Assembly: GCA_022885665.1 (NCBI GenBank)
Contig: JAGQDJ010000160.1
Location: 1-64,000, forward strand
Direction: 5' to 3'
DNA from: Triops longicaudatus
Lineage: Eukaryota; Arthropoda; Branchiopoda; Notostraca; Triopsidae
DNA: 64,000 nucleotides
In this document: piece after piece, positions 59,705 to 64,000 of the stretch
How the letters are laid out: every line of letters starts with the position of its first letter
How positions within the stretch are numbered: the stretch's first letter is position 1
The notes under the pieces: model-generated
Told to the model about the DNA's origin: nothing
Databases searched by the model: none
The model's input: the letters and a program-made list of their open reading frames with translations, nothing else
Made by a program: the position numbers and the translations under genes

Positions 59705-60887
59705 CTAGATATCACCAAGATCAGACAATGATAAAACAATAAACTCGTGGTCATCTGTGGGAATGTCAATGTGCACGTAATCGGCGTCCTCGTGTACGAC
59801 GGTATTTCTGATTACATGTACACACGTCGGAATTTCGGCGATTAGATCTCGGTCACTGGGAACACAGCCATCTGTTGGGGCATGTATATCGTTAGCGTTG
59901 TGTTTGTGTGTCCAAATCGTCCCGAGTACGTCAGCGTTCTTCCAAGCATCTTCAATCTTCTGCAAAAGCCAGAAGGATTGCACGACTGCAAGAAAAGAAA
60001 TTGTAGAAATTTTTAACTATGATAGAGATTACCTTAATAATTATTAAGAATGTAAGGTATATTAACAACGCTAAAGTAAAATAAAAAGTACTTTTCGTAA
60101 GACGATCCACTTCAGCTTCCAGCTCTTGATTGTAAATCTGCCATATCAGAATATCTAAAAAATAAACATTTTTATAAAAAAAAAAGTAAAATGCACAGTA
60201 AAATGCTACGATAATTAAAAATAAAATCGTAAAAGCTATTCTACGCGTTCTCTACAGAAGTTCGTAACATACAGCAGATGGCAAAGCCAACAGATAGCGT
60301 TTATGGTTAATGTGTCCGCCACTAGATGCCATTAAAGTTCTTGTTATGGCCGCAGAGTTTAGCGCATATACCAAAGTTACAAAGTCTCAAATATTTAATA
60401 AACGCGTCATCGGTGACGGAAACATACACCAATACGTAAAATACTTTGTAGAGCATTTGTTAATATTGCTGTTATTAATATTATAGAATTATGATAATCA
60501 TAAAAATGATATTTATTAATTTTAAGAATGCAAACTAAACGTGTGTCTGGTAGATGTACCTGTGTTAAGGAGCTCGTTGACCATTTGGAGTTCAAATAAC
60601 TTGGCTGTCAGCATTTCGTTTTCTTCTTTAAAATTGCTAAGTTCGTGATCCTCAATACCAAATTCATTGAGTACAGGAGACGTGACGTCTGGCTGGGTTA
60701 TTTCGATTTCTGCAACGTCTTCTACCTATACAAGTAGAGTTTTATGATTTTTAAACATATTTTTCTGAAAATGTTTCAGTATTAGAAATAAAGACTTAAA
60801 TTAGTAGGAATTTTATGTAAGAATTAGAACACTTACGTTCAAGTCGTCGACGCTTGAATCTACAGATGTGTGTTCATCAGAAGACAT
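59705..60887 (-). CDS. Small acidic orphan protein with coiled coil
   Basis: Not recognised. Phase-checked four-exon model (186 aa): 60837-60887, 60560-60725, 60092-60154, 59705-59985. It starts MSSDEHTSVDSSVDDLN, is rich in Asp, Glu and Ser, and has a predicted helix/coiled coil (residues about 35-90: FKEENEMLTAKLFELQMVNE, YNQELEAEVDRLTK). The C-terminal half (WLLQKIEDAWKNADVLGTIW, then Asp/His-rich) looks like an extended acidic tail. No signal peptide or membrane segment, so cytosolic or nuclear. The consistent phases and good donors (gtaagt at 60836) support a real gene. It converges on the ionotropic receptor with a 230-bp gap. Confidence 0.65.
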
Positions 60888-62414
60888 GTTTATTAAAAAA
60901 AGGCACTTAGTGCTTCTCAAAATTAAAATGTTTAAATATGTTTAAACTATTTATACGTTTCAAAGCTAATAGTTGTGTATAAGACTTGTATCAGAGTTAA
61001 AGCTATTTGTGAACTGATTAGGTCACGTCGCATAACGACGTTTTATACTAATTGACCTGGCTGGACTATAACCAAAGCACGTCAGCCATTGGTGCCCTTT
61101 GACCTCAGGCTCAGCGAGGGTAATCCGCCTTTCACCGCGGGAATTCCTCGTAAAAACTTTCACGTACTTCAATTTCTGGTTCCACAAGTCTTTTTATTGC
61201 TCCAGTTATTGCTTTCAATCTTCTTCCCCGGAATATCTCCCCACTTTTTAATGAAAAGTTGTGCTACGAGAGAAAAAGAGGAAAACTGAAATGTTACCTT
61301 CAAAATTCAATTATAAGTGTTTCAACTATACAAACTATCTTTTTCAAATATATGCGAAAATATTATTGCGTTTAATACTAACTGTCTTCGCATATGAAGT
61401 AAAGTAACACTCCTTTGAAATTATGTTACTTACAGCAATAGAGGTAGTATTTTATTTGATTTTTATTTAGAAATGATTTTATTTTTGAAATAAGAAAGTG
61501 CATTCGTTTCTTAAGAAAAAAAAATAGTTCGCATTTTTTAGCAAAGCTTTCACGCAAATTTAAGTACTCTAGTTACCCTAACATTACTGTCAGAATGCTT
61601 TGGTAAAAGAACGTCTACTTACTGCAAAATTGTCCGAAAATACCTACACTAATTCGACCATTAATTGAAAAATCGTATTGCTAATACCGTATTCGTATAG
61701 CAAAGTCTTTACGTTAAGCAATGGAAAAGTCAAGTTAAGCTTATTTTAAGTTAGGTTACATTAAATCAACATAAGTTACGTCAAGTTATGTCTACTAATA
61801 ATACATTTTACTGTGAGAAAGAAGTATTAAAAATTGTATTCCCTCGACAATTACTTTCTTTTTTTAATAGTTTAACGACAATTTATTGTCAACACCGCGT
61901 TCTTGAATCTTCGAAAATTCTCTATAACCCTCTCAAGATACTTCCCAGAAATTCCAATGAAAGATGCGCTGCTCAACACTGGTTCGATTTCGTAACAATG
62001 CATCCACGAGGTTCGAAGATCCGGTGAAAGGAGCCAAACGATTAAGGCATTAAAGTCTCGATCACTTCCGCGAAATTCAGGCCCCACCTTCCGAGAACTC
62101 CAGCATATCTTCCGCGTGCACCTCAAACTTCTTGTTGGCAAATTTAATTGTCAAGACCGCATCGTTAAGGTATGAACTATACCGAAACTTATAACTATGT
62201 TAACGTTAATCGCATGACCAACGAAACTTAGTTAAGAACCTTTAGCTTCTATTAGCGTTAAGGTTCGTATACCCTTAATGCTTATGAAGTGTAGATGAGC
62301 GTCTAATCGATCAAATGTGGACATAAGCACATCAATGTTAACGAAGATCATGTCGTCAAGCCCTTGTTGTTGCCGCAGCATAATATTCACGGGCCATGAC
62401 GGTACGTATGTGGA
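60888..62414. other. Intergenic, AT-rich, no supported gene
   Basis: Contains the orphan-gene promoter and several open frames without motifs (61089-61289, 61788-62027, 61872-62141). Confidence 0.5.
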
Positions 62415-62636
62415 GAGTATATAACCTTTACCCGGTGTAACTAATGCGTCCTTTTCAGCAAAAGCTCCGTATGATTGCGCTCACTATGCACCGTAGTTGA
62501 GTTGCCCCACACTTGAGCGGTAATTGAGCTAACGCACGCGAGTGGTCGCTTCCCCAGCTTTTCTCCCCTACTACTCCCTCGCAGACTGCAACAATAGCCG
62601 CAAGCAACAAAAAATAACGTTCACAAGTCGTTGTGA
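62415..62636 (+). promoter_or_regulatory. Possible promoter and 5' non-coding exon
   Basis: A TATA-like agtatataacc (about 62416) is followed 200 bp later by a strong donor (gttgtgag|gtaagt at 62636/62637), with a GC-richer stretch between. This looks like the start of a + strand transcript whose coding exons, if any, lie beyond the window or around the tachykinin gene. Confidence 0.3.
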
Positions 62637-63360
62637 GGTAAGTTACAACTTTGGAGCAAAGTTACCTATTGTAAGCTTGTCATTTTCTTAGCCTATTTCA
62701 TACCTGTGTCCGTGACATTTACCTTAAGTACAGAATTCTGTACATTTTCTTTATTAAATTATTATTTTCTTTATTTTAAAGAAAAGGGTACGTTCGAAGA
62801 CCGCGCATTCTGCAGTGGCATGTATTCGCAAGTTGCGTATACCAATAAGTTAATTCGCAAGAAAAAGCTCATGATTGAAGTATTTTATTTAAAAAACAAT
62901 AGGTTTAGGGAGTCGTATAATTATTTCGTCATATATTTCGAATTTGTCCGATTTCTCTTACATCTTTGGACCAAAGGAAACAAGCGATTATGGTATACAC
63001 GAAAGTGACAATCCGAATCATTCGTTTTTGGTGCAAATCCTGGATATAGGTGAAACGTAATGGCACACCGAAAGCGACGACAAAGAGATGAAGTCGTAAA
63101 CTTCGCTGTACAATGTCCTGCTTTCCAAATATCAAACCAATATAAATTCCATGTCACCACACACACAAACACAAATTTAAGTACCTCTATTCCCCGAACA
63201 GAAGCTCCGTGTTTTCCGTGTCACTACTACTCTCCATGGTGAGATCCTTCTCCTTCGTTTCTACTGTCCAAAAGTGCCATAAACATTATTATTTTCGATG
63301 AAAAATATTGCCTATATTTTACGGGTGGCCAATAAACTGTGGTACAGGAAGCCTTGAGTT
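62637..63360. other. Region 3' of tachykinin, no supported gene
   Basis: Open frames (62706-63008 +, 62921-63172 -) lack motifs. It should contain the tachykinin 3'UTR. Confidence 0.4.
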
Positions 63361-63951
63361 TCAATAGGAAGGTGTACCACATTTTATTGGACACTGAAGC
63401 TTACCTGGAACGTTGGAATTTTCACTCCAGTCAGGGTGCAATGCGCCGGGAAGTTGGTAGACTTGCAGTAAGGGGTTGTATTGTTCTTTCTTACCCCTGA
63501 CCCCCAAGAACCCCATACTGTTGCCGCCTTTTTTGCCTCTCATGCCGAAGAAGGCTTGTTGCGGCGCTTTTTTCCCCCTCGTGCCCATATAAGTGCCGGA
63601 TTGTAGTTGCTTGCTGCGTTGTTCCGTGAGACCTCTGACCAGCGCCAAGCTGGACGGGAAGGCCCGGAGGAATTCATCACTCGGGTACGCTTTTTTGCCC
63701 CGCATGCCAATAAAACCAGCGGGGTTCTTCTTGCCTCGCATGCCGTAGAAGCTGGCCGGGGCTTTACGCTTGTCCAGCAAACTCGCCGAAGGAAACAGAA
63801 CTTGACGTTTCCATTGTTGAAGCTCGAGCGCGCTTTTAGCCTGTGGCGAAGCCGCGTTGAAGTTGAATAGTGCGGGGAAACCCTCATTAGCGAATGCAGG
63901 GATTTGGCCCCAAGTACCCTTCGTGCAAAAAGCCACGCCCATGAGCAGCAT
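63361..63951 (-). CDS. Tk: Tachykinin-related peptide precursor
   Basis: A neuropeptide precursor processed in the secretory pathway; mature amidated peptides act on tachykinin GPCRs. From ATG 63951 (MLLMGVAFCTKGTWG) the N-terminus is a plausible signal peptide, but the frame stays open to the window edge, so the real start may lie upstream (a possible acceptor ggaccag lies at 63967-63973). Dibasic sites release KAPASFYGMRG, NPAGFIGMRG, a segment ending SGTYMGTRG, APQQAFFGMRG and GGNSMGFLGVRG, each followed by KK; the Gly gives C-terminal amidation. Four fit the arthropod FxGxR-amide consensus. The fifth (TYMGTR) has Tyr for Phe and Thr before Arg. A 30-residue spacer (AYPSDEFLRAFPSSLALVRG...) precedes it. 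The C-terminal tail has two Cys (LQCPIKCGTPSY). Confidence 0.93.
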   Translation of the reverse strand: MLLMGVAFCTKGTWGQIPAFANEGFPALFNFNAASPQAKSALELQQWKRQVLFPSASLLDKRKAPASFYGMRGKKNPAGFIGMRGKKAYPSDEFLRAFPSSLALVRGLTEQRSKQLQSGTYMGTRGKKAPQQAFFGMRGKKGGNSMGFLGVRGKKEQYNPLLQVYQLPGALHPDWSENSNVPGKLQCPIKCGTPSY

Positions 63952-64000
63952 GGCCCACGAGCAAATCCTGGTCCAACCACAAGTGTCAATTAAAGGACCG

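Noticed and set aside
1..64000. CRISPR arrays, operons, prophage or insertion sequences
   Set aside because: Spliced genes with GT-AG introns, TATA box and poly-A signals show a eukaryotic nuclear region; no regular spaced repeats or transposase frames were seen.

Overview
This window is AT-rich, intron-rich nuclear DNA from an invertebrate animal, almost certainly an arthropod. The evidence is the gene set: a tachykinin precursor with FxGxR-amide peptides, a divergent ionotropic (iGluR-like) receptor, tandem NRF-6-type acyltransferases and a JHAMT-like methyltransferase, next to ordinary metazoan genes (RNPS1, TMEM11, TBCA, MND1, CCZ1, NOL8, ninjurin, SUMF1, FAM20C). Introns are mostly 50-300 bp with GT-AG ends. 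I cannot place the organism more precisely. I rebuilt gene models by hand from reading frame, splice signals and family motifs. Models marked 'phase-checked' have exon lengths that add up to a whole number of codons.

Layout. 1-1.2 kb: an unrecognised secreted Cys-rich gene with a frame break. 2.0-8.4 kb and 12.1-16.8 kb: two tandem NRF-6-like acyltransferase paralogs (- strand), with a caspase gene (+ strand, one frame break) between them and an orphan duplicate of the acyltransferase last exon at 9.7-9.9 kb. 17.8-23.1 kb: DHRS7B (+), TMEM11 (-) and RNPS1 (+), the last two head to head. 23.1-31.7 kb: repeat-bearing non-coding DNA with a probable 5'UTR exon, leading to a FAM20C-type secretory-pathway kinase (31.8-34.8 kb). 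35.4-38 kb: TBCA, a doubtful small ORF and MND1. 38.2-44.4 kb: CCZ1 (-) and NOL8 (+), divergent. 45.1-47.7 kb: a cupin_5 (DUF985) protein. 48.1-50.6 kb: ninjurin with three alternative terminal exons. 50.8-52 kb: SUMF1 (-). 53.8-54.6 kb: an intronless methyltransferase (-). 56.1-59.5 kb: the ionotropic receptor (+). 59.7-60.9 kb: a small acidic orphan gene (-). 63.4-64 kb: the tachykinin precursor (-), possibly cut by the window edge.

There is no operon logic; these are neighbouring eukaryotic genes. Several are paired: caspase/acyltransferase B, DHRS7B/TMEM11, MND1/CCZ1, ninjurin/SUMF1 and IR/orphan converge, while TMEM11/RNPS1 and CCZ1/NOL8 diverge from short shared promoter regions.

The most interesting feature is the ninjurin locus. 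One common 5' part can be spliced in the same phase to any of three consecutive 3' exons, each encoding a different second half of the membrane protein. The acceptor of the third exon lies inside a perfect 17-bp inverted repeat that could hide it in the pre-mRNA. Also notable are a triplicated splice acceptor plus exon start in NOL8, an orphan acyltransferase exon that keeps its acceptor and phase, a dispersed repeat family sitting mostly in introns, and an atypical peptide in the tachykinin precursor.
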